Source: Aquila chrysaetos chrysaetos (taxonomy: Eukaryota > Chordata > Aves > Accipitriformes > Accipitridae). Taken from it: 64,000 nucleotides of DNA. Made by a program: the position numbers and the translations under genes. Under the pieces are notes generated by a model that made no database searches, was not told where the DNA came from, and worked only from the letters and a program-made list of their open reading frames with translations. Below, piece by piece: positions 12,628 through 25,525 of this stretch. Position 1 is the first letter of the stretch; each line of letters starts with the position of its first letter. The DNA is taken from contig NC_044019.1 of NCBI RefSeq assembly GCF_900496995.4, forward strand, positions 1,612,001 to 1,676,000, in the 5' to 3' direction.

Positions 12628-15600
12628 CCTTCTAAGAGCCTCAATGACCGGGCTGGACCCAGCACGGCGTGCCCATGGCCGCCTGCTTTCTGGAGGGTGT
12701 CAGGGTGACCTCAATAAAGTAGGTGACCACAGCACCTCTAATCCCCTCTTTTAATTGATTACTCTCACCCAGCCCCCGAGGCCATGAGAATGGGGGGACC
12801 CACCCTCTATAGATTAGCACCCTTTAGTTTACAGATCAGCCACTTTTTCAGTCCTTTGCCCTGCAGCAATGCATGAAAATAACACTAATCTCATTAAGGA
12901 CAGAAGGGAGCCCTTCAAAGTTTATTAATAATGGGAGCAGACAGGGAGAGCGCCAAGCTCTGGGTCAGATTTCAAAGCCAGGGAAGTGGCAGGAGCTTTC
13001 CAAGGGCCTGGTTTTGCCAGGGAGGAGGTTTTTTGCCATGTTTCAAGCCGGGTCTGGAGGCTGCAGGAGGTGCCGGTGGGCAGCGAGGGGACAGGGATGG
13101 CTTGAGGGGCTTGCCGAGCACCTGGGAACCCCTCTAGATGGGCTGAGCAGGGCAGCGCTCCAGCTCTCGGGCAGGCTGGTTTGGCTGCTCCAAGCTGTTT
13201 TCTTGCATTGCACATGGCTCTTTCTTGCAGCCCCCAGCTGAAGCATTTCTTAAATAACTGCAAGATCTCATCACCTGGAAAAAAGTTGACAAATGAGACC
13301 TTAAGCTTTAAATGCCAGAATGAAGAGGCCTACATTAAAGAAGAGATTAAGATTTTTTTCAAGGCTAAAGCACCATCATTGGCCTTGGTTTTAGTGGTTT
13401 TACCCCTTTTCGGTAGGACTGCAGAGTTCCTCCCAGTGCTACCTTTGCTGCTGGGGTCTGCTCAGCTTCTGGCTGTATCCACCAGCGAGGCCAGCAGCGC
13501 ACAGCCCCCAGCCCAGCATCCCTGACCTGAGGGGAGGCTGCAGGCTTGGCATGCATCGGCTGGACAAGAAAGCAAAACTTTGCTCATCCCTGGGCAGGAC
13601 AGACCTCTAGGCTTCTCCCTTCATTTACCTTTCCATCAGCAGGAATGGGATGACCCCCCCGGGAAAAGATATCCCATAGGAACTGCACCATTAACCCACT
13701 CCCTGTCCAGCCAGAGCAGAGCACAGAGGAGCAGCCCACCTTGCAGACACCCCTGGACTGCAGGGGCAGCTGCCAAATCCCAGTCCCCCCCCCAAAGGAA
13801 GAAACCTCCAGCTCAGTGCAAAAGCCCCTGTCCCTGCTATGCCTCCTATTTATGCTCCTTCCCCTCCCGCTGCCCAATTATCACCCTGTTAAACTGCACA
13901 GCTGTGGGGACTTTCATCTTCAGACTTCTGCACAGCAGGTTTTAACCCAACCTCACACCACTGGTGTTAATGGGAGCTGTGGGATCAGTCACCCCCCGGG
14001 AGCTCAGCTCCTGTTCTGCCAAGGGGTGGGCTTCTGGAGGGGCATCTCCATCTGCCCGGGCTTTTGCCAGAGCGAGGTATTAATTAGCGAGGAGGAACCC
14101 AAAGGACGGTTTGAAACCCCAAGGACCGGAGCAGCGCGGTCCCTGCGAGACGATGCTGGGCCACCCCGCGGGGCTGAGCAGGGGGTGAAACCCTGGAGCA
14201 GGGGAAAGGCTGCCCATCGCTGCAGCCCAAGGGGGGAATGGCTTCTGGGGGCTTCGAGGGGCCGCTGGCACCCAGCTCCAGGCTTGCTACGTGCAGTTTG
14301 CTTCACCTTCCCCTTCTGTGGGGCCGTGGGATGGGAGACAAAACACCTTTGTCAAGCGCTTTCAGATCCAGCGGTTTGAAGATCTATAAAAGTGATGAGC
14401 AGGCTGTTAGCGCTTCAGCGGAAGCAGTTGATGAGAGATCACCCAATTTCTTTTAAGCTGCCCGAATCCCCACAACAAAGGCCATGCATTTTTAAAGCAT
14501 ATTCCGCATACAGTGTTCCCAGGCTGAGATGCACTTTAAGGGATGAGCCTTGATTTACTACCTGACTTCAAACAGGGGATGACGGTACAAATGCTTTCGC
14601 AACAGCTGAGCCCGCTTTTGCAGAAGCGGGACCTCGGTGCTGCCAGATCCGAACTCCGTGGTTGGGATTTCCCAAGCAGCCTGTGGGATTGGGGCGCTGG
14701 GACCCCTGACCGCTCCCGCAGGATGCTGTAAATCCCAGGGGTTTTGCAGAGCCGCGGGGAGGCACCTCACCTGCGAGATGGCTGAGCGCAGAGGGAGGAT
14801 TTCCTCGAGTTACTGACACGCGTGGGGCCGGAGCATCCCGAGCCTCGCTGCCGGCGCTCGGAGCTGCATGGACCACGCAGCGGGAGCTGCCCCAAATCCA
14901 CGGGGCTAAATCCACCGATGCACTAACCCCTCAATGGGGCTGGCTTTCAGGCTGGGTGTTTGGGGTGTAATACCAAGGGTTTGAGGGGGGCTTGGAGGGG
15001 GGATGAGACAGAGCGAGAGAGGAGGGAGGGTCCCAGGCTGCGATCCCTCCAGGCCTAACCTAATCACCATCGCTCTGCATTATTACCCTGCCTAACGCGG
15101 CATGCTTTTAAATAAAATATGCAAAGATTTCTCAAATTATTTCCCCGGGGCAAGTGCGTTTTCTATCTTCGCTCGTGCATGTTAATCTGAAAAATGCAAA
15201 TTCCACACACACCCCCATCTGTTGGGGCTCGGCCATTTATTAACTTTTTTTTTAAATGCGAAATGTTTCTTTCTTTTATATATATATGAAAAAGGAATGA
15301 GTTTTGTTATCTCTGCCCCTATTTTATTTCATTTAGAGAAAACAGGTTTTAATGGATAAAAAATAATAATAATAATAAAATGGCCTTGAGGTGGCAAGGA
15401 TTACGACTCACTCAGCACCGGAGTTTTAATCAGAGATTGGCATTGGGGAGGATTACGGCTACGAGAAGGCTGGGCCTGTTTTAAGAAGAAATGCTAATGT
15501 TCAGGGGACAAGATTTAGTTAGTTATTTATCCGGGCTGACTTTGATACTCAGGGGCTGAGCTGACAGCACATCCCGAGAGGCTGGCAGCCTCCCTGTGGC

Positions 15601-17303
15601 TGCCCAGTCGTTGGTGGCATATCCCCCAGGCTGCAGGGCTGCCCGGTTCTTGTTCCCATCGCCTGCTGGGGGGGGGGACCGGCACTTGGGGGGTGACGGT
15701 CCCCAGGGTGCAGCGGTGCCACTGGGAGCCAGAGCAGCATGTGGGGACCCACGAGCAGTGTCCTCATCTCCATCGTTAAGGCTCCTTTGCAAAAAATCAT
15801 TAAAAACATGATGAAAAAAGCAACCACAGACAAAAAAAGGGGGGGAAGAAGGACCCCAGCGCAGTGTTTTCCCTGACAAGAACCTGATCTGACAGAGCTC
15901 GGTGTATTGAGCGTAATTGGCAGCCTCTGCCCAGGAGAGGCCCACGGACGAACTTGCTCCAAGACGAAATGATGCCCCGTCCATGTGCCTCCGGGTTGCC
16001 GCGGCCGAGGCTGCGGCGGGGGGCGAGACGGGGACTGCGGCTCCGGCACGGCTGCCTTGGGGAACATCAGCCTTCACCTGAGTAATGAGACAAAAAACAG
16101 GGAAAACACACATGAAAAGAAAGGGAAAGAGAAACTCTTAGGAAATAAGATCAAAGTCCTGCCTTCAAAAACGTTGTCCTGCAGCTACGAAGAAACCCAG
16201 ATAGCCCTAATTGCGGCAGCCACGCACAGCGCTCGGCGCGGCACGGGAGCAAGCGCTGGCCTTGCACTGGAGGATGGGCTCGGGGGGACCCCGAGGTCCC
16301 AGCACCCAGCCGGGAGGGATAGGAACACCAGGGCGATGCTCCGTTTGCTTTTTTTTATTTTGGAGTACTCCTGTCCCCATTCCCACAGGCCCACAGAGCT
16401 TGGGAGTGATGTGCAAATGAGAAGAAACACAGTGCTGGTCCTCGTGCAAAGGGTGGACGAGGGTGAGGAGGGTCTGCACTGGCCACCTTTAAACCAACTT
16501 CTTCCGACGGCGCCTGTGCATGCAACTGCAGGTGACACAGGGAAAAATAAGCCCTAAATCTCCTGTCGTTTACTTTGCAAGCCAGGGTGGGATGCTCAGT
16601 CGTCAGAGCCAGTCGTGCAGTTTTTAGTGCAGCTGCGCTGAATTCTCTGTGTTAAACCAGCCCCCTGCTTGCTCACGTATGGAATAGTCAGATTTTATCA
16701 GGTCCTGTAGAAGAACGCCAGCAGGGACCCACGGCACCAAGCCCAGCGTGGAGCAAGGCTGCTCTCAGCCGCCTCTGCCGCGGTGACCCTACGACCGCCT
16801 GCGGTGCCCCGGGGCCAGGCGGTATTCCCGGCTCTGCCGCCGGCAGGCACGGTGCTCCTGCTTGGACCAGTGATGGTTCCAGGAGCTACGGTGCAGGCAG
16901 GAGCCTGCCTGCCTCCGGCACCCGAAACGCTGCCTGTCTCCTGCCTGGTGCCAGCCTCGCTCCCTCCTCTGCGATGGTTAACGAGCACTCAGGAGGCGGG
17001 CTGGTTAAGAACAGGCAAGAGCTTCTTATTAATCAGTTTTGAACAGCTCAGAGTTTGCTCAGGCTTTGGGAAGAGCCACGGTTTCTCCTCTGCCCTTGGA
17101 GGGGAACACAGCCTGGGACACTGCTGGGGTGACGGCGGGTCCTTGCCCATTCTCCCCTGGGGTGCCCCCAGCTCCCTGTCCTGTGCCAGCTGGCCCCTTT
17201 ATGGCCATGACTTTTCTAAGGGATATTCTTATGTGTTTTGTTTCTTTTTCCTTTGCTGGATGAAGGACCAGAGGGAGGCTCCTGGCTTGGGACACATTAC
17301 ACG

Positions 17304-17338
17304 TTGTATTTAATACAGTTGTATTAAATTAAATACAA
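17304..17338. repeat. AT-rich inverted repeat
   Basis: TTGTATTTAAT (17304-17314) is the exact reverse complement of ATTAAATACAA (17328-17338), with a 13-bp spacer. The spacer carries a further partial copy of the motif. Confidence 0.75.
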
Positions 17339-19591
17339 TTTTATTAAAATAGTTCCCTCTAGACATTTGAAAAAGAAACATGGGATAAAACTCAGGGCCA
17401 ACTGCTTGGACATGATTAGAGAGTAGGTTTATGCATGGGAAATGGTTACAAAGGAGAACAGAAAAGGAGCTGCCCAGAGCCACTGGGGAAAAAAGTCTTT
17501 CTTTTGGTAAACTGCAAAGAAACTCCAGAACTGAAGCTCTCCCAGGCTCCCCGTGCAACTTCCCGAGGCAGAACCAAGTGATGGAGCAGAGGGAGCCCAG
17601 CCCCAGCGTGGGGCGGTGGGGGACGGGGATGCCCCAGGGGGGTTCTGCCGGGGCTCGTGCAGGTGCCTGCGGTGTGCCAGGGTGGCTCCGGACAGCGTGC
17701 AGAGCCGCTGACCCGGGCTGGCTATTGCAAACCCCCTCTGTTTATTAACATGTTCAGCACACAGATTTATTCTGCAGGCAGACACTTATTGCTTGCCTTC
17801 AAACAAGGCCTGGCGCACGGTGATGGATGAGCCAACAGGTTTGCCTACTCTCGACGCCGTTTCTGCAGGTTGCCTCTCCAGCCCTCCCTCTGCCGCTGGC
17901 CCCGCAGCACCCTGGTCCCCCAGCGCACGAGCAGCAGCCGGTCCCCGAGGGGGACGGGGGATCTGGGAGCCGCAGCACCAATCCAGCCCGACTCCCGTGA
18001 CGGGTGTCAGGGTGCTCGGGTCCCCGCTGCGGCGGAGGGAAGCAGCTGGCTGGCCCTTTAAAGCCTTTTTTTTCCTCTCTTGTTAAAAGATGTCTGGGAG
18101 GGGAGCTGCCAATCTGAAAAATGATCCTTTCTTTTTTCCATTTTCTTCCTTCTCTCCTTCTAGCTTGTGCTCATCTGTTCAGGTGAACCGCAGGCACATT
18201 CATTAAATCTCTGTCTTTGACACCTCAGCTGCTTTGGAGCCCTGGGCTGCTCTTTCTCTTTCCTTTCTGTGTTTTTTTTTTCCCTTTCCCCATCTCCAAG
18301 CCCGCCTGATCAGCACACTAAAGCAACGAGAGTGAGCTGCAGAATAGTTAACTAAGCATAACTTTAACTGCGAGTTGCTGAGTGGCTGGTTTTGGTTTTG
18401 TGGAGGGCGCTGGGTGCAGCCGCCATCCCTGCCCGGGGACGGAGAGCATCGGGGCACCGCGAGGTGCCACCGCCGGCACCGGAGCTGCAAGGAGGGGATC
18501 TGAGCGCCGGGACGATGCAGCCTGTACCCAGCCAGCGCCCCGGGGCCACGGCCGACAGCCAAGGGCTTGGCTCGCTCCGCTTCCCTCGGTCCCACTAAAT
18601 CCTGTTACTCCCTGCAGGAGCTCCTTCCCTGCTCCCCTGGCCCCCCCTGGGCTCCCCAAATCCACCCTGGGCTCGCTGGACCCCGCTCCGGACCCATCCT
18701 CCTTCCCCTCGTGCACCCACTCCTCGCCTCTCGCATAAATCCCATCCTGCCGGGGAGGCACCGAAACAGCTCAGCCCATCGCGGATTTGCCGCTCGGCCA
18801 AGAGGGACAGAGCTCATCTCCAGCAGCGCGGCTGCCGCTGGATCGGCTTCTGATGGCCTCCCCGGCTGAGCGGGGCTGGAGAGGGGAGATAACCCACCCC
18901 GGCTGCCGCCAGGAATGATTTGGCCTCGGCCGCGCTGGCCGACGGCCGGGGTCCCCGCCGGCAGCCCTGGAAAGCCCCAGCGCCGAGCAGCGGAGGTGGT
19001 GGGGAGGATGAGATGCTCTCCCACGGCCTTTGCACGTGGGACGAGGGATGGCCGTGAGCTCAGTGCGAAGAGGCAGGAGCAGAAAGCATCCTTTTTGGAG
19101 AGGCAGAGCCTCAGCGAGGAGGAGGGCAGGAGGGCTGGGGCCGGACCCGGACCCCTCGGGAAAGTATGTGTCCAAATCCCAGCTCGCCCTGGGATGCGGC
19201 GCCTTGCACCCAGGGCACGGCGGGGCGGCGGGTCCCACGCAGAGACACGTGTCCTGCTGGGAAGGGGACCAGCCCGGTGCGGAGGTCAGGGGCTGAGCAG
19301 CAAGTGTGGCTCTGGGAGGATCAGGGAGGCTGGGCCCCGTAAAGCTGTGAATTCCTGCAGAGTTTTGTTAGCGGGATCGGCGCGCAGCCTGGTGCCCTGC
19401 TCCGAATTAATTATCCGCTGACACGATTTCGCTTCTTTCCCTTTGTGTTATTTTAATTAACAGAGATCTCCTCCAAGCAAGCCAGCTGTCATGTAAATTG
19501 TAAAACTGTCAGCATGTACAGGAACTTAACAGGGATTTTAAGAAAGCCTTGCACAAAGGGATGTGCTACTTTCCCTTTTTGTTTTTTCTTC

Positions 19592-19608
19592 TTTTTTTTT
19601 TTTTTTTT
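19592..19608. repeat. T17 homopolymer
   Basis: Simple run, preceded by TTTTTGTTTTTTCTTC. No element body recognised. Confidence 0.85.
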
Positions 19609-22600
19609 GTTAATATCTGGCACATTTGTAAAGTTGAAAAAAAGTGTGAAGACTGGGGTGGGGCTACAGATGGAGAAAGCCCAGCTTTTATTTTAGATCC
19701 ATTTCTTGAGGCAGAGGTGAGGGGCAGAGGTACCGCCCAAGTACTTTTGATTAGGACCATTTTCTTGCAGCCGTGTGGATGTGGCAAGTCCCTGCAGCCT
19801 GGCCATTCCTCCCAATTCCCTTCCCCTCCATCCGAGCAGACTGCAGGTGGGACGAGACCTACCGTAGGAAGGGCTCAGCATTAAGTTGGGCAAAAGGAAA
19901 CATCAATGGCTTTGCCATAATTACTCTGGTCTGTGTCCATTGCAGATTCAGCCTCATCCGCATTCATGCTGAGCTTGATGCGACCGCTTGTGCCGACGGC
20001 CAGCTGCCAGGCTAGCACCAGCTCTCCGGTCTCTGCTTCTGCACCCAGTTGTATATAGGCTTGAGATTTTTAACTATGAGCTGAAATCAGCCGGTTCTTC
20101 CTAAGATCGGGCTCTGCAAACAAGCAAAACTGTGTTAATGGGCCCCATATGTCTTTGGTTAAAAGCTGCTTCAGCAGCAAGAGCAGCAGATGCAGAACTG
20201 AATGTGTGTAGATGGAGGTACGGCGGGAGTTCACGCGAGGATACTCCGTGGACATCTCATCTGCCCCGAATGCAAGCAGAAGCCTGTGGTAACCCTGCAG
20301 CGATCAATTAATAAATGTTTAGGCGAAGTCAATGAAGGTTAGCAAGGCTCCAGCTCAACGGGAGGCTCAGAGAGGACAGCAAAAAGCAGAGATGCTCTGG
20401 AGCAGTGGAGGGCTCCAGTAGACATGCGGGATGCGGGAGCCAAGGGGGAGATGTGCCAGGGCAGCCGAGGTCTCTGCACGTTGGTGGGACCTCACAAGGA
20501 CGTGGGGCAGGAGGGATCCTCACAAAACCCGCTCCCTGCAGAGAAATGCCTCAGGCACTCCCAGGCTATAAGAGAGTCTGCATTTTTCTCTCCGTCTGAC
20601 TTTAGGTGTGGATCAACAGCTCTGGCAAGGGCCTGGCTTTTCTGCAGTGTGGTTTTCTGTGCATGTCTCGTCCCTACGGGCTACAGACCTGGGTTAAGTT
20701 TGGATGAGGATTGAGCTACTTAATTCTATTTCCTCCCTTCCTCATCAGAAATTATTTTCATTGTCCTTTAAGAACAAAGCAAAAAGATTTCAAACCACAT
20801 TTTGGTGAAGAAGGAGGGATTTTCTTTCCCAGCAGCAGCCAGGGATAAAAGCCTCGAGACAGCTGAGAAAGCTGCAGCATTAAAGCCCAAATGCTGAGCT
20901 TATCCAGCAAGCACAGCCGGGCTGCGAGGGGTCCAGCGTGATGCTGAAGGTTTCGCAACGAGGCCAGTTTCCCAGGGGCTTGGACATGGCTATCACATAT
21001 GGAGGTTCCCTCCTCAGCCCTGTTTGCCATGCCAGGCATGCTGCCTTGTCCACTGAAACAAATGACCTTGAGCAGAGCTGCGGGTCAATAAAATAATTTG
21101 CTAACTGATCCATCTTCTGTGGCAAACAGATGAATCAACTTTGGCTCCCTGGGCTGTTTTATGTACGGATGGGAGAGCCGTGAAGTTAAAATAATGTGTG
21201 CGTACACATCCATCTCCATGCAATAAAAGGATGGCTCCAAGTGAATAAATTTGTGTATTTTGAGATGGAAGAAAAACATCTCTGCATCTTCTGACACTTG
21301 ACTTTCTGAGTTGGGTGCTCTTCCCCAGGACAACGTGGCCCGGGCCGCCCTCTCCCTTGGTGGTACATCGTGACCCCTCGTCCCCGCTTTCTGCCCGACT
21401 CTTCCAGCAGCTCTGCTTCCCTGGCCCGTCCTCTGATGGCCCTTCCTGGGGGTTCAGCCTCCGGGCAGCCCTCAGCCATCCTGCCCTTGCCACCCCCTCG
21501 ATCCTCCACGAGGGACGGGCTGAAGGCTCCGGTCGCCGCAGTTGGGCTAAAGTTTCAAGCCCGAGGAAGGTGACTTACAGCCGGGAGCTGGAGCAGCGTG
21601 GGAGGCAGACTCTGCTTTTACTGGTCTCCCGTGCAGCAAAGCACTAAAAGCAATTAAGAAACGGCCATTTCGACCGGGGTGACACATCCTCCCGTAGCAA
21701 TTGGCAGGGGGTGGAAAGGAGCTGGAGCCGGCGGGGGGGAATGCAAACCAGCCAGCGCTCCCTGGACCGAGGGCTCATGCGCGCAACACGGACTGCGTCT
21801 GTCTGAGAGTACGGCAAACTGGGGCACTCGGAGGTACAGGAGCAGAAAGGCCCTGAGGCAGCCTGTGCTCAGTGAGCCCCTAATCACGCCGAGGTGATTA
21901 ATGCCCTTCTGCTCCCGTGCGTCGCTGCTCTGTTCCCGTGCTCCCCTCGCTCAGCCCTGCTGCCTCGGCAGGTCCCACACCGGTGGGCACCAGGCAGTTG
22001 GCTTTGCAGGGGACGGCGCTCGGTTTTCCCCGTGCCGAAAGCAGGGATGGAGTGCGGGGAAAGGGCAGGGCAGAGCCAGGGCTCTAACCCAAGGACTCGT
22101 CCTTGGCCATGAAATGGTCCATGAATTAACAGCCATTCCTAGGAGAGGGGATTTTTGTCACCTTCCTTCCCAGAGGATCTCAGCACCGCATGCTGTCTGG
22201 GGCCAGCGGGTTTTAGGAATCCCCGGGGTGAGGCTCGGAGCCGGCTCCTGCCACGTGCACATTGCTCAGACAGGCTGGAGCTGCCCTGCATCGTTATGTT
22301 TGCAGATCAATCTGATGAGCCCATTGCCTTCGGATTTAGGTTGGTGCGAGGAAAGCAGTGTCTGGGAGTAGAAGACAGCCCAAATTTAAGCTCAGGAGCT
22401 CCCTGGGGAGTTGCACCCCAGGTGTCAGTGCTGAGGTAGACATTGCCAGGGATAAAAATCCCCTGTGCCCTGCTGCTCTAGCTGTTTATTTTCCAAATCC
22501 TTTATTAAAATTACTGGTACAAACGCAATTTTGTAGGAGGGCCCTGCAGCCCCTGTGAGCCGCGTACGGAGCAGGAGGAGAGGTGCCGGTGATCATCCTC

Positions 22601-22836
22601 TGTGCCAGAAACAAGCCTGGTGCCCAAACTCCTCCTCTGACAGCTGGAGCACGGAGCTGGGAGCAGAAAGGGGGGGAGTCCCGGCCCCCCCTTGCTGCAG
22701 CAGCACTTGCTGATCCCGGCACTGCATCCAGCTGCAGGACGGAGCCCTTCCCGCGGGATGCGTCTCCCCTCTGCTCTCCCACAGCGAGGGGCGAGTTACC
22801 TGGCCCTGCTCCCCCAGCTCTCCCCAGCAGGTTATC

Positions 22837-22876
22837 AAGGTTAGGCACAGCTCAGGAAGGTTAGGCACAGCTCAGC
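22837..22876 (+). repeat. Two-copy 20-bp tandem duplication
   Basis: AAGGTTAGGCACAGCTCAG occurs at 22837-22855 and again at 22857-22875 with period 20. The match is exact over 19 bases, so this is a recent local duplication. Confidence 0.85.
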
Positions 22877-24929
22877 AGCAGCAAATAATAAGTTAGTGAG
22901 CGGGAGCGAGCGGCCGTGCTTATTACGGGGAGGTGAGAGGTCGCGGTTGGCATGTCCCGGAGGTTAACAAACCCCGCACAGCCACCCCGAGGGCACAGGA
23001 GCTGCTTTAGCTGGACACCAGCGATAAAAGGGAGCTGCTCAGAGGGCTCAGAAAAATAGGGTCCCTTCCACAGGGCCATGGGAAACACCTTGTGCCCCTT
23101 CACGCCACGCTCCTCTTCCTCAGCTGGCAACCCAGGGGCCGTGCACGCCGCAGAGCTGCACCGGGCAAAGCTCGCTCCGCACCGGGATTGCCGCAGGGCA
23201 CTTCCTGCGAGCCATTAAAGCAAGTTGGGTAATTAATACCTTCCATGCATGAGGAAAAATGAAAGGCAGGTGGGAGGAGGAGGGGAGCAGGGAGGAGGCA
23301 GCTCCGTTTTGAGGGCAGTTAGGGTGGTTTTCCCTTGGTGTGTTGTTTACTCATTTGGAGCCTCCCGTGTGCTGCCGCGTTCACAGCTCTCAGGCACGTT
23401 ATTAACAGCCAGGTCCCACGCAGCACCACGATGCTGTTGGACTGTGCGTCTCGCTGCTGCCCGCGCACCCCGCAAAGCCATGCGGGATCCATGCTGCCTG
23501 GCCGGAGCAGCTCTTCTCCCTCCTCTTCCTCCCAGTACCGCTGCAGGAGAAGCTGGGGCTGCCCCACGCACCAGGCTCAGCACCAAGCCAGGTCCTCCAA
23601 ATCCCCTCCAAAGCTGCCTGGCTGCAGAGGGTTACGGGAAAGGCCCCTCAGTGCTAAAGAAAGCTCCATTTCAGCACCTTAAATACAGTTTCTTAACAAA
23701 CAAAATGTTTATTTTCTAAATAATAATAAAAAAAGAATTCCAGCCTCAGGGCATTTAGTGAAATGGCTGCAAGCTCATTCGAGCGTGTGTCCATTACCGT
23801 CCCCCTGCTCCAAACCCTGCTGCATCCCCAGCACTTTATTCCGGGAGAGTGACTGACCCTGATCGATGCTGATTTTAGTCTTAAATAAACACATTGGCCC
23901 TGGTTTGCCAGGGAAGAGCGAGGTGTTGGCATCTGGCTGACAGGCAGAGAGAGGGCAAACTTTGCCAAATGGGCATTTCTTTGTAATATATTTTCTCTTC
24001 TATCAGCATTGTGGCATGGGAGCCAGGCAAAAGCTGGGATGTGGCAGTTAGGAAGGTTTCAGGACAGGGGTTATTTTGCATTTTTCTCCTTTAACTTGTG
24101 TTTTCTGTAGACAGAAAAATAACTGAGATGGAGTTCAAATATTCAAATAGTATTGTCCTCCTGAAGGCCAACAGACGTCTCACTGTTAACCAATCAGACC
24201 ATCTAGCAGGGAAAGGTGCTTTATTGTCAACAGTTGCTGTCAGGAGAAAAGCCCTTTGACAACTTGCTGAGCTATCACAATTCATGCCCGCAAGAGCCGC
24301 AGAGCTCCAAGAAACCCCGAGATTCTTGGAAATGCGAAATGGGAAACTCCCTGGCTCTTGCACCAGTATCATGTAGTTCTTAAAATTATTGGAAATGGCA
24401 CTTGAGAGATGAGTGAACTCAGGCTGCTGCAGGTTTGCAAAATATCACTCAGGTCATTTTTTTCCCCCTTTGAGTACCATTTTGTCCAACCCATTAGTTC
24501 AATACATCTCCAATGCCCATTTCTTGCTTTACCACAGTGTCAGGCATCAATATCAGAATAGCAGCAGATAAAGTTTATTGCTGCAACAGCCCTGGCAATC
24601 TCCTCTGCACAACACGCGACTGCGGCCGCCCCGAATGCTGCTGTGCACCCGTATTCTGGTGGCTCATTCGTGAGATGACTTCTTTATCTCTGCATCTCTG
24701 ACCCCTGCGTGCCAGGCAGACTCCAGCCTGGTCAGAAATGAAGGTGCTCTGACTCGAAGGTCACAAGTTACTGAGCCGAATTGGGAAAGAAATTCCAGGA
24801 GAGCAGATTGGGATTGTTTTAATTAAAGGAGAGAGGCAGGGGAAGGGGGGCAAAGAAACACTTGAGCAATCAAACAACGTTTTCCCCTCATGAAGACGAA
24901 CAGTTTGAGGTAGGATTAAGAAGGCTGAA

Positions 24930-25110
24930 ATTGTCTTTTTAAAGGAATGTAAAAATGTGGATGTTGAATGATTGACAAATAAAGGGCACTCTCCTTTAAT
25001 TTAAATATGCTCCTAGTTTGTGCAGAATATGTTAATTTATACATTGCCTAAATAGCCAGTAGCTATTGTCTGTAAAACCACATCAGATCAGGGCAGCAGG
25101 GCAGTTAATG
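24930..25110. promoter_or_regulatory. Candidate conserved non-coding element
   Basis: Unique AT-rich sequence with TTTAATTTAAATATGC (octamer-like), GATTGACA (MEIS/PBX-like) and several TAAT cores within 180 bp. No frame or repeat explains it. Inference from composition and motif density only. Confidence 0.3.
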
Positions 25111-25489
25111 TACTGGCTAGATGTTATGGCTGGTCAGTGAAGCGATCCGAGCTTCCTTCCACTGGCTCCCAAGCCCTAAATGGAATAGCTGAGCTGTAAA
25201 AAACTGCCAGGGGCATAAACTGAAGTTCATTCTGTCAGCCTTCAATAGGACGAGGCTCTCCTTCCCACAAGGACCCATACGTACCCTTAGACCCAGCCCG
25301 GCTCCTGCACCTTGGTGACCCCAGAGCTGTTCCCCTTCTGCTGGGAGCGAGCGGAGGACCCTCCGGAGCCCTGCAACCCCCCGTGCGCTCCATAGGGCTG
25401 ATTTCAGCATTGTGGGGTACCTACAGCACAGCCCAGGAGCTGGGGGAAGCAGAGGCTGTTCACAGCTCTGCAGCACCTTCCTCTGACCC

Positions 25490-25525
25490 CGTGCTCCCCC
25501 TGTGCCTCAGTTTCCCTATCTGCAG
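25490..25525 (+). repeat. Short MIR-like core fragment
   Basis: TGTGCCTCAGTTTCCCTATC (25501-25520), continuing TG, is the classic MIR core string. Flanks are not clearly related, so a chance match in GC-rich DNA is possible. Confidence 0.4.

Larger units (their letters stand above)
12340..12640. promoter_or_regulatory. Candidate conserved non-coding element
   Basis: An AT-rich island in GC-rich surroundings, with AATTAGCATTAATTTAC and CCATTAATATATTAAC, flanked by an A16 and a T18 run. Texture suggests regulatory DNA. Inference only. Confidence 0.3.
8400..15000. other. Gene-poor DNA with CpG-rich patch and AT-rich islands
   Basis: A CpG-rich patch spans about 8440-8990 around a T22 run (8645-8666). 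AT-rich islands lie near 9440-9730, 12340-12640, 13225-13370 and 14440-14560. A C13 run is at 11123-11135. No exon, RNA gene or autonomous transposon recognised. Confidence 0.6.
15000..24000. other. Gene-poor DNA with second CpG-rich patch
   Basis: An AT-rich island spans 15080-15530. A CpG-rich patch spans about 18380-19300. A T17 run is at 19592-19608, an 11-bp inverted repeat at 17304-17338, and a 20-bp direct duplication at 22837-22876. Open frames of up to 196 codons here have no recognisable domain. Confidence 0.6.

Noticed and set aside
15523-16113. Two overlapping minus-strand frames of 196 and 172 codons
   Set aside because: Both span the same GC-rich bases in different frames, with no conserved motif. 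At most one could be real and neither resembles a known protein.
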